Below are positions 1-10,067 of a stretch of DNA of 64,000 nucleotides, in pieces. Position 1 is the stretch's first letter. Every line of letters starts with the position of its first letter. The notes beneath the pieces are model-generated. The model saw nothing but the letters and a program-made list of their open reading frames with translations, was not told the origin of the DNA and ran no database searches. The translations under genes and the position numbers were made by a program. Source of the DNA: an uncultured Lachnospiraceae bacterium (GTDB lineage Bacteria > Bacillota > Clostridia > Lachnospirales > Lachnospiraceae); assembly GCA_946554445.1 (NCBI GenBank), contig CAMNSD010000019.1, positions 17,533 through 81,532 on the forward strand. The letters run 5' to 3'.

Positions 1-2101
1 TCACCGCCTCGATACGGCGCACTCCGGCTGCCACACCTGACTCAGACAATATCTTAAAGGAACCGATGCTGCCGGTATGCTTCACATGAGTACCGCCGCA
101 CAGTTCGCTGGAAAAATCACCCATCTGCACCACTCGCACCGTATCGCCGTATTTCTCACCGAACAATGCCATAGCGCCAGATTTCTTGGCCTCTTCGATG
201 GACATGATCTTCGTCTCCACCGCCAGGTTTTCTTCTATCTTTTCATTGACAATCTGTTCTACTTTCTGAATCTCTTCCGCTGTCATCGCTGTCGGATGAG
301 AGAAGTCGAAACGAGTCCGCTCCCCGTCCTGGTAGGAACCGGCCTGCTCCACATGTGCGCCCAGCACTTCCCGCAGGGCTTTCTGCAGCAGGTGAGTGGC
401 ACTGTGATTCTTACAAGTACTTGTCCGTCTTGTGGTATCCACGGACAGCGTGATTCGGTCGCCCTTCTTGATCATGCCCCGGGTAACCTTTCCGATATGT
501 CCTACCTTACCGCCTAAAAGCTTGATCGTGTTCTCCACCTGGAACTCGCCGTCCGCGGTGGTGATCACGCCGATATCGCCTTCCTGGCCGCCCATGGTAG
601 CATAGAAGGGTGTCTGTTTCGCAATAATCGTGCCCACCTGTCCGTCCGTCAGGGCGTCCACAAGTTCCGTCTCCGTGGTAAGCACCGTCACCTCTGACTC
701 ACAGGTCAGATTGTCATATCCCACAAATTCTGTGGTGATGGCCGGATCGATGGACTCGTACACAGTCACATCCGCTCCCATATAATTGGTCACTTTCCGA
801 GCCTTTCTGGCCTTATCCTTCTGCTCCTGCATACAGGCTTTAAAACCTTCTTCATCAACCGTCAAGCCCTTTTCCTCCAGGATCTCCCTGGTCAGATCCA
901 GCGGGAATCCATAGGTATCATAGAGTTTGAATGCATCTGCGCCGGCAAGTTCTTTCTTACCCGCTTTGACCGTCTGCTCCTCCATCTCATTTAAGATAGT
1001 AAGCCCCTGGTCGATGGTTTTATTGAACTTCTCCTCTTCCTGTGTCAGGGTATTAAAGATAAATTCCTTCTTTTCTTCCAGTTCCGGATACCCATCCTTG
1101 GAACCCTCAATCACCGTACCGGAAAGTTCTGCCAAAAACATCCTCTGTACGCCCAGTTTCCTTCCCTGACGCGCCGCCCGGCGGATAATCCGGCGCAGCA
1201 CATAGCCTCTGCCCTCATTGGAAGGCATGATGCCGTCAGAGATCATAAAGGTCGCCGAACGGATATGATCCGTAATAATCCGGATAGAAACGTCCGTCTC
1301 ATAATCTTTCTTATATTCCACACCGGCAATCTCACACACCTTCGTGCGCAGCGCTAAGACTGTGTCCACATCGAAAATGGAGTCCACATCCTGTACCGCG
1401 GAAGCCAAACGCTCCAAGCCCATGCCTGTGTCGATATTTTTTTGTTGCAATTCCGTATAATTTCCTTTGCCGTCATTGTCAAACTGGGTAAACACGTTAT
1501 TCCAGATCTCCATATAACGGTCGCAGTCGCAGCCTACCGTACAGCCCGGCTTGCCACAGCCGTACTTCTCACCCCGGTCATAATAAATCTCCGAGCAGGG
1601 GCCACAGGGACCGGAACCATGCTCCCAGAAATTATCTTCCTTGCCAAACCGATAAATCCGCTCCGGCGCAATACCAATATCTTTATTCCAGATTTCAAAC
1701 GCTTCCTCGTCGTTCTCATAGATGGAAGGATAGAGTCTGTCCGCATCGAGTCCCACCACCTCTGTCAAAAATTCCCAACTCCAGGCAATAGCCTCTTTCT
1801 TAAAGTAATCCCCAAAGGAGAAATTGCCCAGCATTTCAAAGAAAGTACCGTGCCTTGCGGTCTTACCCACATTCTCCAAATCTCCCGTACGGATACATTT
1901 CTGACAGGTGGTCACCCGTCTTCTGGGCGGAATCTCCTGCCCCGTAAAATAGGGCTTTAAAGGTGCCATCCCGGAATTGATCAACAGCAGACTGTTATCA
2001 TTGTGGGGCACCAGGGAAAAACTCTTCATCTTGAGATGTTCCTTACTCTCAAAAAATTCCAGGAACATCCTGCGCAGTTCATTTACACCATAAGGTTTCA
2101 T
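1..2101 (-). CDS. alaS: Alanyl-tRNA synthetase, C-terminus cut by window edge
   Basis: Charges tRNA-Ala with alanine and clears mischarged Ser/Gly in the cytoplasm. About 700 codons are visible out of a usual 870-880, so the C-terminal oligomerisation part lies outside the window. The reading frame is open from an ATG at 2099-2101 preceded by GAGGACTACG. It begins MKPYGVNELRRMFLEFFE, the usual N-terminal class II catalytic start. A Cys-rich insertion (GCGKPGCTVGCDCDRY) precedes the MEIWNNVF segment. The editing domain shows its metal ligands HSATH and, near the window edge, CGGTH. It lies 73 bases after glyS on the same strand, so two synthetases are probably co-transcribed. There is no room for a T-box leader directly upstream. 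Confidence 0.97.
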   Translation of the reverse strand, partial: MKPYGVNELRRMFLEFFESKEHLKMKSFSLVPHNDNSLLLINSGMAPLKPYFTGQEIPPRRRVTTCQKCIRTGDLENVGKTARHGTFFEMLGNFSFGDYFKKEAIAWSWEFLTEVVGLDADRLYPSIYENDEEAFEIWNKDIGIAPERIYRFGKEDNFWEHGSGPCGPCSEIYYDRGEKYGCGKPGCTVGCDCDRYMEIWNNVFTQFDNDGKGNYTELQQKNIDTGMGLERLASAVQDVDSIFDVDTVLALRTKVCEIAGVEYKKDYETDVSIRIITDHIRSATFMISDGIMPSNEGRGYVLRRIIRRAARQGRKLGVQRMFLAELSGTVIEGSKDGYPELEEKKEFIFNTLTQEEEKFNKTIDQGLTILNEMEEQTVKAGKKELAGADAFKLYDTYGFPLDLTREILEEKGLTVDEEGFKACMQEQKDKARKARKVTNYMGADVTVYESIDPAITTEFVGYDNLTCESEVTVLTTETELVDALTDGQVGTIIAKQTPFYATMGGQEGDIGVITTADGEFQVENTIKLLGGKVGHIGKVTRGMIKKGDRITLSVDTTRRTSTCKNHSATHLLQKALREVLGAHVEQAGSYQDGERTRFDFSHPTAMTAEEIQKVEQIVNEKIEENLAVETKIMSIEEAKKSGAMALFGEKYGDTVRVVQMGDFSSELCGGTHVKHTGSIGSFKILSESGVAAGVRRIEAV

Positions 2102-2126
2102 CGTAGTCCTCGATCCTTTCTGTCAT

Positions 2127-2150
2127 AAAAGTAATTTGCTTCGCAATAAT
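2127..2150. repeat. Fragment of the AAAAGTAA.TTTGC hairpin repeat
   Basis: The plus strand reads AAAAGTAATTTGCTTCGCAA, closely resembling the second stem (B) of the repeats at 31243 and 34897 but in the opposite orientation. It contains the short stem TTGC-GAA-GCAA on the minus strand. It lies between glyS and alaS. Probably a decayed copy; no T-run makes it a clear terminator. Confidence 0.4.
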
Positions 2151-2174
2151 CTATCCTCTTTCCAAACAAGACAT

Positions 2175-3563
2175 CTAAAATGTAAATTTATCCGCAAAAT
2201 AAGTGTCCAACTGATCAATCGCCACCCGCTCCTGCTCCATGGAGTCACGGAATCTGACTGTCACGCAGTTGTCCGTCTCGGAATCGAAATCGTATGTAAC
2301 GCAGAAAGGCGTACCGATCTCGTCCTGTCTGCGGTATCTCTTACCGATATTGCCCCTGTCGTCAAATTCACAGTTATACTTCTTGGACAACTGGGCAAAA
2401 ATCTTCTCCGCACCCTCATTTAACTTCTTGGAAAGAGGCAGAACGCCAATTTTCACAGGCGCTAAGGCTGGATGGAAATGCAGTACGGTACGCACGTCCC
2501 CCTCACCAATCTCCTCCTCATCATAGGCGCCGCAGAGTACCGCTAAGAACAGTCTCTCCACGCCCAGGGACGGCTCGATGACATAGGGAATATACTTTTC
2601 ATTCTTGGTATCGTCAAAATAGGACATATCCTCACCGGACACCGTCTGATGCTGTGTCAGGTCATAGTTGGTCCTGTCCGCAATGCCCCACAGTTCGCCC
2701 CAACCGAAGGGGAATAAGAACTCGATATCCGTGGTGGCCTTGGAGTAGAAGGAAAGTTCTTCCGGATCGTGATCACGCACCCGCATCTCCTCCTCTTTCA
2801 TGCCCAGGCTCTTTAGGAAATCAATACAATACTGTTTCCAGTATGCAAACCATTCCAGATCCGTATCCGGCTCACAGAAAAACTCCATCTCCATCTGCTC
2901 AAACTCACGCACACGGAAGATAAAGTTACCGGGTGTGATCTCATTTCTAAAAGACTTACCCACCTGGCAGATACCGAAAGGAATCTTCTTGCGGGATGTT
3001 CTCTGTACATTCTTAAAATTCACAAAAATACCCTGGGCTGTCTCCGGACGCAGATACACCGTGTTCTTCGCGTCCTCGGTGACACCCTGGAAGGTCTTGA
3101 ACATCAGGTTAAACTGTCTGATATCCGTAAAATTATGTTTGCCGCAGGTAGGACAGGGAATCTTATGTTCTTCGATAAAGTCTTTCATCTGCTGCTGGCT
3201 CCAGCCGTCCACAGAACTGTCAAGCGTCATGCCCTGTTCCGCCACAAAGTCCTCGATAATCTTATCCGCACGGAATCTCTCATGACATTCCCGGCAATCC
3301 ATCAGCGGATCGGAGAAACTGCCCAAATGCCCGGAAGCCACCCAGGTCTGGGGATTCATCAGAATTGCGCAATCAACACCCACATTGTAGGGGCTCTCCA
3401 TAACAAATTTCTGCCACCATGCTTTCTTGATATTGTTCTTTAACTCCACACCCAGATTACCGAAATCCCAAGTGTTGGCCAAACCACCGTAAATCTCGGA
3501 ACCGGGATAAACAAATCCCCTTGCCTTAGATAACGCTACAATCTTCTCCATTGTCTTTTCCAT
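2175..3563 (-). CDS. glyQS: Glycyl-tRNA synthetase, single-chain (eukaryote-like) type
   Basis: Class II synthetase that joins glycine to tRNA-Gly; 462 residues, normal for the dimeric Gram-positive type. Motif 2 FRNE lies at about residues 205-208 and a motif 3 GVERL near 333. Two CxxC pairs (about 90-93 and 137-140) probably bind zinc. The C-terminal 90 residues are the anticodon-binding domain ([10 protein letters not shown] onward). The start ATG has an ideal AGGAGG seven bases upstream; a second Met at residue 5 is less likely. It sits between a lipoprotein gene (40 bases upstream) and alaS (73 bases downstream) on the same strand. Confidence 0.97.
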   Translation of the reverse strand: MEKTMEKIVALSKARGFVYPGSEIYGGLANTWDFGNLGVELKNNIKKAWWQKFVMESPYNVGVDCAILMNPQTWVASGHLGSFSDPLMDCRECHERFRADKIIEDFVAEQGMTLDSSVDGWSQQQMKDFIEEHKIPCPTCGKHNFTDIRQFNLMFKTFQGVTEDAKNTVYLRPETAQGIFVNFKNVQRTSRKKIPFGICQVGKSFRNEITPGNFIFRVREFEQMEMEFFCEPDTDLEWFAYWKQYCIDFLKSLGMKEEEMRVRDHDPEELSFYSKATTDIEFLFPFGWGELWGIADRTNYDLTQHQTVSGEDMSYFDDTKNEKYIPYVIEPSLGVERLFLAVLCGAYDEEEIGEGDVRTVLHFHPALAPVKIGVLPLSKKLNEGAEKIFAQLSKKYNCEFDDRGNIGKRYRRQDEIGTPFCVTYDFDSETDNCVTVRFRDSMEQERVAIDQLDTYFADKFTF

Positions 3564-3603
3564 AAATGTTCCTCCTCATTTTCTATCCTGCTAAATTTAC
3601 ACA

Positions 3604-4239
3604 CTATTGATATACAATATACGTGAGTGCGGACACCTTCTCCTCCGGTGCCTGATCACGAATCAGCACACTCTTTTTGCTGGCAAAGGACACCTCCTGT
3701 CCGCTGTCGGCACTCTGGTTGATGTAAAGTATCTTCCCTTCCAAATTCACCAGAAGTTCTTCCCCTGATTTGGTCTCTATGATCAAAATCTTCTTTGCAT
3801 CCGCATCCTCTGTAAATCCCAGTTCTATCGGTTCCTTTTCCGGAGAGATGAAGGCAACGCTGTCAAGATCATATCCATCTTCCTTAGCTTCCTCCACGGT
3901 GCCCATGAACAACTTCCTGTAATTGAACGCACTGTAGTCCTCTGCCGTAGCGTAATGGAATAAAATAGAGATTTCGCCGCCCTTTTCTTTCACCGACTCT
4001 AAATAAACCGACTCTGAATCATGCTCCGCACAATACTCTTCCACCCGTTCTGCGGCAAGATCCTTTAAGTCCTCCAAATCATAATAGTCCTGCTCAAAGG
4101 CTCCCACAATCTGGTGCGTAACTTCCCCCTCTTTGCCAAAAGACAGGGAACTCACCCCCACACCTTTTTCCTGGCTTCCACAGCCGGAAAAACACAGAAC
4201 CATACTCGCTAAGAGCACTGCTCCTCTTGCTTTTTTCAT
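3604..4239 (-). CDS. Small predicted lipoprotein of unknown function
   Basis: I do not recognise the family. The protein of 211 residues starts MKKARGAVLLAS, a typical signal peptide, ending at CFSGC, so Cys20 is the likely lipid-attached residue and the protein would face outside the membrane. The rest is acidic, with alternating predicted strands and helices and no catalytic motif I can name. I chose the ATG at 4237-4239 because GAGGAAAGG precedes it; a GTG 33 bases upstream is in frame but lacks a ribosome site and would put charged residues before the signal. It lies between recO and glyQS in a tight same-strand run, which suggests shared transcription rather than shared function. Confidence 0.75.
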   Translation of the reverse strand: MKKARGAVLLASMVLCFSGCGSQEKGVGVSSLSFGKEGEVTHQIVGAFEQDYYDLEDLKDLAAERVEEYCAEHDSESVYLESVKEKGGEISILFHYATAEDYSAFNYRKLFMGTVEEAKEDGYDLDSVAFISPEKEPIELGFTEDADAKKILIIETKSGEELLVNLEGKILYINQSADSGQEVSFASKKSVLIRDQAPEEKVSALTYIVYQ

Positions 4240-4290
4240 ATCCTTTCCTCTCTGACTGATCCTCTTCTTCACATACTGCCTTACATTATA

Positions 4291-4938
4291 TTAAAGATTA
4301 TCCACAATTTCAAGACTTTTAAACGGCCGGTCTATGAAACGCTTTCGGTACGCATCCCCAATCCGTTGCAATTCCTCCAAAACCGGGGGTGTCACCGTAA
4401 AAGTATACAGCTTCTCAATCCCGGAATTCATAATATAAGAGACCGCGTAACGCGTGGATTCTTCCCATTCACCTTCCGACGGCATCCCGGGAAACTCTCC
4501 GTTGATTACCATAGCTTTCATCTCAAATATGTACCGCACCAGCACATTGGACAACCCTTCATGCATCAGCGCGCGAAGAGATTGATAGAGGAGTTTTAGC
4601 ATCTCTTTCTCATCATTATTTTCCCTCGTATAATAATCCATAACTTCTAAGAAATACATGCCATAATAAGCGCTCTCATAGTCTTCCCGCAGGCCCTCAA
4701 AATAATTGCTGATGGAAGCGTCTGCGATATTATAAGATGTCCTGCCCACATATATCTTAAATACGCCGAAAGAGAAAGGGTTGGTTGCCGCCAAAAGCCT
4801 GCTGTTAGGCTTTCTGGCGCCTCTGGCAAACGCCGCTATCTTCCCCCTCTCCCTCGTCAAAAGGACAACTCGTCTATCATAATCGTTGACCGGTTCAGCC
4901 TTTATAATCATTCCCGTAATCTCTGTGATCTCCTGCAT
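4291..4938 (-). CDS. recO: DNA repair protein RecO
   Basis: Recombination mediator that helps load RecA on SSB-coated single strands together with RecR. The 215-residue product begins with the RecO N-terminal OB-fold (TEITGMIIKAEPVNDYDRRV, then ERGKIAAFARGARK), followed by the helical domain with FEMKAMVINGEFP. It is somewhat shorter than most RecO proteins, and the four-Cys zinc finger found in many homologues is absent. The ribosome site is AGAGGAAC. Its start overlaps the end of the yqzL-like gene by 44 bases, so translation is probably coupled. The era-yqzL-recO order matches that known in Bacillus and Clostridia. Confidence 0.95.
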   Translation of the reverse strand: MQEITEITGMIIKAEPVNDYDRRVVLLTRERGKIAAFARGARKPNSRLLAATNPFSFGVFKIYVGRTSYNIADASISNYFEGLREDYESAYYGMYFLEVMDYYTRENNDEKEMLKLLYQSLRALMHEGLSNVLVRYIFEMKAMVINGEFPGMPSEGEWEESTRYAVSYIMNSGIEKLYTFTVTPPVLEELQRIGDAYRKRFIDRPFKSLEIVDNL

Positions 4939-5059
4939 GAGAATGTTCCTCTGCTTCCTCCTTGTCCTGTTCTACGTCCCTCGCTGCGTTTTTATAGGCC
5001 AGGAAATCATCAATCTTGCCCGTGGCCATAAACTGCTCCCAGTAATTTATCTGCTTCAT
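4895..5059 (-). CDS. yqzL: YqzL-like small protein between era and recO
   Basis: A 54-residue reading frame (165 bases with stop) begins MKQINYWEQFMATGKIDDFL and ends in a very acidic, His-containing tail. The ATG at 5057-5059 follows an AGGGGGCG ribosome site. The WEQFMATGKIDDFLAYK segment resembles the W-x-x-F-x-x-TG-x-I-x-x-YL-x-Y/K core of YqzL, a short protein of unknown function encoded between era and recO in Bacillus. The position here is the same. It overlaps recO by 44 bases in another frame. I have no evidence for a biochemical role. Confidence 0.82.
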   Translation of the reverse strand: MKQINYWEQFMATGKIDDFLAYKNAARDVEQDKEEAEEHSHAGDHRDYGNDYKG

Positions 5060-5120
5060 CTTACGCCCCCTAATTCTTTCATTCCCATTCCCAGATTAGG
5101 GTTCGCAGATTTGCCGTTTT

Positions 5121-6026
5121 CTATTCTGTTACTTTTGGATCATAGCCGAAATTCTTCAGTAGAAAATCGCTGTCCCGCCAGTCTTTCTTGACTTTCACCC
5201 AGAGTTTCAGATTGACCTGGCATTCCACCAGTTCCTCGATGTCCGGGCGCGCCATGGAACCAATCTTTTTGAGCATACTACCCTGCTTGCCGATGATGAT
5301 GCCCTTATGGGAATCCCTCTCACAGACGATGGTGGCGTCGATATCTACAATCCGCTTCCTGTATTTCATCTGCTCGATAGTGACCGCGATACCGTGGGGA
5401 ATCTCCTCCTCCAGACACTTAAGCGCCTTCTCCCGGATCAGTTCCGCCACGATCTGGCGCATGGGCTGATCCGTCACCGTATCCTCATCATAGAAAGGCT
5501 CCCCGTAAGGAAGATATTTCATGATACACTCTATCAACACTTCCATACCGTCTTTCTTTAAGGCCGACACCGGCACAATCTCCGCAAAATCCAGTTCTTT
5601 GCGGTAGGCGTCAATATAAGTTAAGATCAGTTCCTTTTTCACCGTGTCAATCTTATTGATGACCAGGATGACTGGCGTATTCGTCTTCTTTAATTGTTCA
5701 ATGATATGCCGCTCTCCCGCGCCAATATAGTCGCTGGGCTCCACCAGCCACAGGATCACATCCACTTCCGAAAGCGTTCTCTGGGCTACATTCACCATGT
5801 AATCTCCCAGCTTATTCTTCGCCTTGTGGATTCCCGGCGTATCCAGGAATACAATCTGTCCTTCCTCGGAAGTATACACTGTCTGAATACGGTTTCTGGT
5901 AGTCTGCGGCTTGTTGCTTGTGATGGCAATCTTTTGCCCGATTAAGGTATTCATCAGGGTGGACTTGCCCACATTTGGTCTGCCGATCAATGTCGCAAAG
6001 CCGGATTTAAATCGTTTATTCTCCAT
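5121..6026 (-). CDS. era: GTPase Era
   Basis: Essential GTPase that binds the 3' end of 16S rRNA and helps assemble the small ribosomal subunit. The 301 residues show G1 GRPNVGKS (about 15-22), G3 DTPG (about 62-65) and G4 NKID (about 124-127). The C-terminal KH domain contains the GKQG loop (IIIGKQGSMLKKIG). Length is normal. Its start overlaps the end of the DUF4349 gene by 11 bases, and the yqzL-like gene follows after about 60 bases, so it belongs to the leftward operon. Confidence 0.98.
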   Translation of the reverse strand: MENKRFKSGFATLIGRPNVGKSTLMNTLIGQKIAITSNKPQTTRNRIQTVYTSEEGQIVFLDTPGIHKAKNKLGDYMVNVAQRTLSEVDVILWLVEPSDYIGAGERHIIEQLKKTNTPVILVINKIDTVKKELILTYIDAYRKELDFAEIVPVSALKKDGMEVLIECIMKYLPYGEPFYDEDTVTDQPMRQIVAELIREKALKCLEEEIPHGIAVTIEQMKYRKRIVDIDATIVCERDSHKGIIIGKQGSMLKKIGSMARPDIEELVECQVNLKLWVKVKKDWRDSDFLLKNFGYDPKVTE

Positions 6027-7128
6027 CTTTTTTCTCTTCCTGTAATGGTTTTTCTTCTCTTTCCAGGGAAGGCACCCTGTCTTTCTTACTGCCGAAACGT
6101 TTTGCGCCTCTCATTCCGTTCTGTCCCGTTTCTTCAGATTTTTCTCTCTTGTTCCGGATTATATGACGTATCTGCCGAATGATCAGTATTGCCGCAATGA
6201 TAATGGCTGCCCACAATACAAGATAGGGCGTATTGATCAAAAATCCGATGCAGAAATTACGGATACCCTTCCCAATATTTTCCAGGCTGTTGATAAACCC
6301 ATTCCCAATCTCCTGCCAGACGCTGATATCCTGGGGCGGCGTATATTTCTTCACTTCGCTGATTCCCAGATATACGGTACTGTAATCAATCTTATTGTCA
6401 TAAGTGCGCAGCTGGGACTCCATGCTCTCGATCTGATAGCGCACCTCCGCAAGCCGGCCCTCAATGGTGATAAGGTCTTCCACGGTCTGTGCCTGTTCCA
6501 GTAACTCGATCAGCCTTTCCTGTTCCGAGACAAGCACCCGCTTGTGGCTGTCCAAATCTACATACTGCAGGGTTACATCTTCCACCCGCTCAGACTGGCT
6601 GATCACATTGGACTGCTCTCCCACCTGCGCCAGAAAGCTGTCCAGGCTGTTCTGGGGGACACGGGCCGTCATGCTGGCGCCCCGGAGTGCCTCCGACCTG
6701 CCCTCATAACTATAACTGGTATTATTATAAATGGATATCTCTTCTATGTAACCGCCCAACTGCTCCACCTGTGCCTGCAAAGCAGGCACCAGGATATCGA
6801 ACTGCTCCGTCTCTGTATTGATATCCACAGTCTTGATCAGCTTGCGCTGTGTGGCCGCTTCGGTCACTTCCATCGCGTTCTCATTCTGAATGCCTTCCTC
6901 CTGATAAGCCATATCATAGGTCATGCCTGCGCCGCCGTCATATTCTTCCGCATACTCATACTCAGCCGCTGGCGCTGCCGTGTCAGCTGCCGCATAAGTC
7001 GCAGCATTTTTGGCAGCACCCCCTGAATAACTCAAGGTGCCGGAACTGCCGCAGGCGGTGAAAAACGCCGCAAACAACACTGCTGAAAGCACCACCTGTC
7101 CTTTTCTCTTCCATTTTCTTTTTTTCAT
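6016..7128 (-). CDS. DUF4349-type lipoprotein with a C-terminal membrane helix
   Basis: A 370-residue protein with a basic N-terminus, hydrophobic signal and lipobox FTAC (Cys26), so it is probably anchored outside. A low-complexity Ala/Tyr/Glu stretch follows. The middle matches the DUF4349 pattern: RKLIKTVDINTETEQFD, GGYIEE and a coiled-coil (SEQERLIELLEQAQTVEDLI, RYQIESMESQL). Near residue 300-325 there is one transmembrane helix followed by a basic and then acidic cytoplasmic tail. I chose the ATG at 7126-7128, which has GGGGAGG at ideal spacing, over an upstream in-frame start. Function is unknown for the family. It overlaps era and follows the M16 protease by 17 bases. Confidence 0.85.
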   Translation of the reverse strand: MKKRKWKRKGQVVLSAVLFAAFFTACGSSGTLSYSGGAAKNAATYAAADTAAPAAEYEYAEEYDGGAGMTYDMAYQEEGIQNENAMEVTEAATQRKLIKTVDINTETEQFDILVPALQAQVEQLGGYIEEISIYNNTSYSYEGRSEALRGASMTARVPQNSLDSFLAQVGEQSNVISQSERVEDVTLQYVDLDSHKRVLVSEQERLIELLEQAQTVEDLITIEGRLAEVRYQIESMESQLRTYDNKIDYSTVYLGISEVKKYTPPQDISVWQEIGNGFINSLENIGKGIRNFCIGFLINTPYLVLWAAIIIAAILIIRQIRHIIRNKREKSEETGQNGMRGAKRFGSKKDRVPSLEREEKPLQEEKKDGE

Positions 7129-7145
7129 AATTTCCTCCCCTTTCC

Positions 7146-10067
7146 TCAATGGAACAAATACTCTATCTTCGCAAAGAGTTTCTTCTGTTCCTTGATTTTC
7201 TCCTCATTACCTACTACGCAAAGACACTCGTCTTCCATGAACGCCCGGATATAGCCGGCCAGACCGCGTATCGTGTCCGCATCTGTGGAAAGTAATTCGT
7301 CACGTTCCTTCTGCACACGCGCGAAGTCATAGTGCGTCAAATACCCGGCCAGGGAATAGTTCCCTTTGGCTGACGGGGTAAGCGGCATATCCATCTCGCT
7401 GATAGCGCCGATGATATACTGTGTCATGGTACGCTCATCAGCCTCATAATGTTCGATATAATCCGCCGCCTTTTCATAAACCTCAATCGTCTTTTCCAGA
7501 TTGGGATCCCGATAAGAGACAAAATAACTCTCGCCGCTCTTGCCAAACTGGCACATACAGCCATAAGCGCCGCCCTTGACACGCACCTGTGTCCAGAGAT
7601 AATCGTATCCCATCATTACCCGCAGTACCTTCAGCGCACCTGTGTAAGGCAGTCCCTTCTTGGCAAAATTGCCGGCCCGGCACACATATTGAATCTGGGC
7701 TGAGGACATCAATCCCTCATTCTTTTTCACCGGCTTCGGCTCATATCCCCTTGTGTCAATCGGTTCCGTGCTAAGTTTTGCTTTCAGACCTTCTATCAAT
7801 TCCTCTATCCCTAATAAGCCTTCCGGCTGCGCCGTATAATCTACCATCAGATTTTCCGGACGGAAAATGCACTGCACCACTTTCTGCAGATTTGCCGTCA
7901 ATTCCTCTTTGTGCCGGTCAAAATCTTTTTCCAATTCCTCCAACACACGGTAAAACGCCATACCGTTGATGTGGTCCATGATCATCGCCGGCTTCGACAG
8001 ATAAGACAGCGCTTGACCGGCCGCCAAAGAATGACCGGCGGACATCATCTGCGCCTGTTTGTCAGAACGACTCTCCGCCACCAATTCATATAACCGCTTT
8101 CCATCTGTATAGACTGATTCAGTCAATATTTCTTCCGCCAAGGCAAACGCCTGGGGCAGATTTTCGTATAATGTCTTAACTTTCAGATCAAAGGTAACTT
8201 TATATTGAGACAGATCCCTGGCGTCTGTATAGGTATTCACCGCCGGCACAATACCACCCGTCTGCAGATTGATCTCACTGTAAAGTTCACTATACGAATG
8301 CTCCTTGGTATCCACCAGACCGATCATGGCTTTCAAAAGCCCCACATAAGGGAACAACTCTTCTGGCACCTGCCTGAGATCAAACATAAACCGCAGGTAG
8401 CCGATGCCGTTGGTGAAAATATCATGATAGAGAAGCAGTGTATCTCCCACCTTTTTCTCCTCATTACAGTATGGCAGCGCCTCCTTTTTCATATCCTCTC
8501 TGGTCAGCAGGGGAATCTTCTCCAAGTCTTCCTTGGCGCTGGGTTCTTCCTGATAACGTTTCAAGGCTTCCGTATCCGCAACGATCTGCGCAATCTCCTC
8601 TTTGGTCATGGCCGCCTTCTTCTGCGCCAACGATGCCGAAAGGGCTTTCTCTTTCTGCCCGGTAAGCCCCTTCACAGGCTTTACCACTACCACGCTCTTG
8701 TGGGTATTATTCAACAGACATCTGGTAATCATTTCCTCATAGAAAGAAGTGTCCAGTTCTTTCTTCAACGTCTTATACGTATCCGCAAGTTCCAGATACA
8801 CAAATGGCTTATTATCGTCATACAGCCAAGTCTCGCACATCTGCAGACCATACATCAATCCCTTGGGATAAGAACCAAAATCTGCCTCCCGATATTTAAA
8901 CTCATCATGATTGATCGCCGCCGCCAGAGCTTTCTTATCCACGCCGTTCTCTGCCAGTTTTTGCAAGGCCTCTTCGATAATGCTGATAAACTCCTCCTTC
9001 TGCGATGCCTCCGCATTCTTGGCTACGATCGAGAAGAAAGGCTGTCTGATATCCACCTCATAGATACAGCTGATGTCCGTACCGACGCCGGCGTCCAACA
9101 ACGCCTGCTTGACCGGCGCGCCGGGAGCCGATGCCACCGCATCGATCAGCGCCTGAAATCCAAAGTTTTCTTTCCGGTCCATGTTCTCCCCCAGGGAGAC
9201 ATTATAGGACAGATAGGTATTGCCTGTCTCGGACTCACTCTCCATGATCGGATAAGACTTCTCCACCGTCACAGTCTTCGCAAAAGGCGTCTCCACAGAA
9301 GGTTCCGAATCCACAGTAAGAGTTTCGTATTTCGACAGATAAGCCTCGTCGATATACTGCAGTTTCTCCGCCATATCCATATTGCCATACAGATAAATAT
9401 AACTGTTGGACGGATGATAATATTTCTGGTGGAAAGCAAGGAACTCCTCATAGGTCAGTTCCGGGATTACGTCAGGATCGCCGCCAGACTCTACGCCATA
9501 GGATGTATGCGGATACAGGGAATTCATAATCTCCCGGTAAAGCACATCATCCGGAGATGAAAAAGCCCCTTTCATCTCATTGTAAACCACCCCGTTGATG
9601 GTCAGATCGTCCTCCGCAGATTCCAATTCATAGTGCCATCCTTCCTGTTTGAAGATTTTTTCCTCATGGTAGATATTAGGATGGAACACCGCATCCAAAT
9701 ATACATCCATTAGATTCTGGAAATCCTTATCATTACAACTGGCCACAGGATATACCGTTTTATCAGGATATGTCATGGCATTTAAGAAGGTATTGAGGGA
9801 TCCCTTCGCCAGTTCAATAAACGGATCCTTCACCGGGAATTTATCCGAACCGCAAAGCACCGTATGCTCAATGATATGCGCCACACCGGTGCTGTCCTTG
9901 GGCGGTGTACGGAACCCGATATAAAACACCTTATTATCGTCATCATTCGACAAAAGCGCTACCCGCGCCCCTGTTTTATTATGTTTCAGCAGATATCCCT
10001 TAGAGTTGATATCTCGGATATCACACTGCATAAGGACCGTATAAGTCTGTAACTGTTCTAACTGCAT
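7146..10067 (-). CDS. M16C zinc metalloprotease, presequence-protease type
   Basis: A 973-residue clamshell peptidase of the insulinase/pitrilysin superfamily; known relatives degrade peptides, including cleaved targeting peptides in organelles. The inverted zinc motif HIIEH sits near residue 60-65, followed by the family signature KDPFIELAKGSLNTFLNAMT. The third zinc ligand is probably Glu in VVYNEMKGAF. The middle contains the M16C-associated hinge segment, and the second half is the non-catalytic M16 repeat ending with the GGAYGC motif (VRVKGGAYGCMCQFG). There is no signal peptide, so it is likely cytoplasmic. It is the first gene of the leftward run to alaS; the 321-base gap upstream holds only the neighbour's terminator and no gene I can see. 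Confidence 0.93.
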   Translation of the reverse strand: MQLEQLQTYTVLMQCDIRDINSKGYLLKHNKTGARVALLSNDDDNKVFYIGFRTPPKDSTGVAHIIEHTVLCGSDKFPVKDPFIELAKGSLNTFLNAMTYPDKTVYPVASCNDKDFQNLMDVYLDAVFHPNIYHEEKIFKQEGWHYELESAEDDLTINGVVYNEMKGAFSSPDDVLYREIMNSLYPHTSYGVESGGDPDVIPELTYEEFLAFHQKYYHPSNSYIYLYGNMDMAEKLQYIDEAYLSKYETLTVDSEPSVETPFAKTVTVEKSYPIMESESETGNTYLSYNVSLGENMDRKENFGFQALIDAVASAPGAPVKQALLDAGVGTDISCIYEVDIRQPFFSIVAKNAEASQKEEFISIIEEALQKLAENGVDKKALAAAINHDEFKYREADFGSYPKGLMYGLQMCETWLYDDNKPFVYLELADTYKTLKKELDTSFYEEMITRCLLNNTHKSVVVVKPVKGLTGQKEKALSASLAQKKAAMTKEEIAQIVADTEALKRYQEEPSAKEDLEKIPLLTREDMKKEALPYCNEEKKVGDTLLLYHDIFTNGIGYLRFMFDLRQVPEELFPYVGLLKAMIGLVDTKEHSYSELYSEINLQTGGIVPAVNTYTDARDLSQYKVTFDLKVKTLYENLPQAFALAEEILTESVYTDGKRLYELVAESRSDKQAQMMSAGHSLAAGQALSYLSKPAMIMDHINGMAFYRVLEELEKDFDRHKEELTANLQKVVQCIFRPENLMVDYTAQPEGLLGIEELIEGLKAKLSTEPIDTRGYEPKPVKKNEGLMSSAQIQYVCRAGNFAKKGLPYTGALKVLRVMMGYDYLWTQVRVKGGAYGCMCQFGKSGESYFVSYRDPNLEKTIEVYEKAADYIEHYEADERTMTQYIIGAISEMDMPLTPSAKGNYSLAGYLTHYDFARVQKERDELLSTDADTIRGLAGYIRAFMEDECLCVVGNEEKIKEQKKLFAKIEYLFH

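Noticed and set aside
2102..2174. T-box leader for alaS
   Set aside because: The 73-base gap is too short and lacks a T-box sequence or terminator pair.
8205..9560. Plus-strand frame of 451 codons
   Set aside because: It runs opposite the M16C protease, which has full-length motifs; the translation is basic and low in recognisable motifs, a shadow frame.
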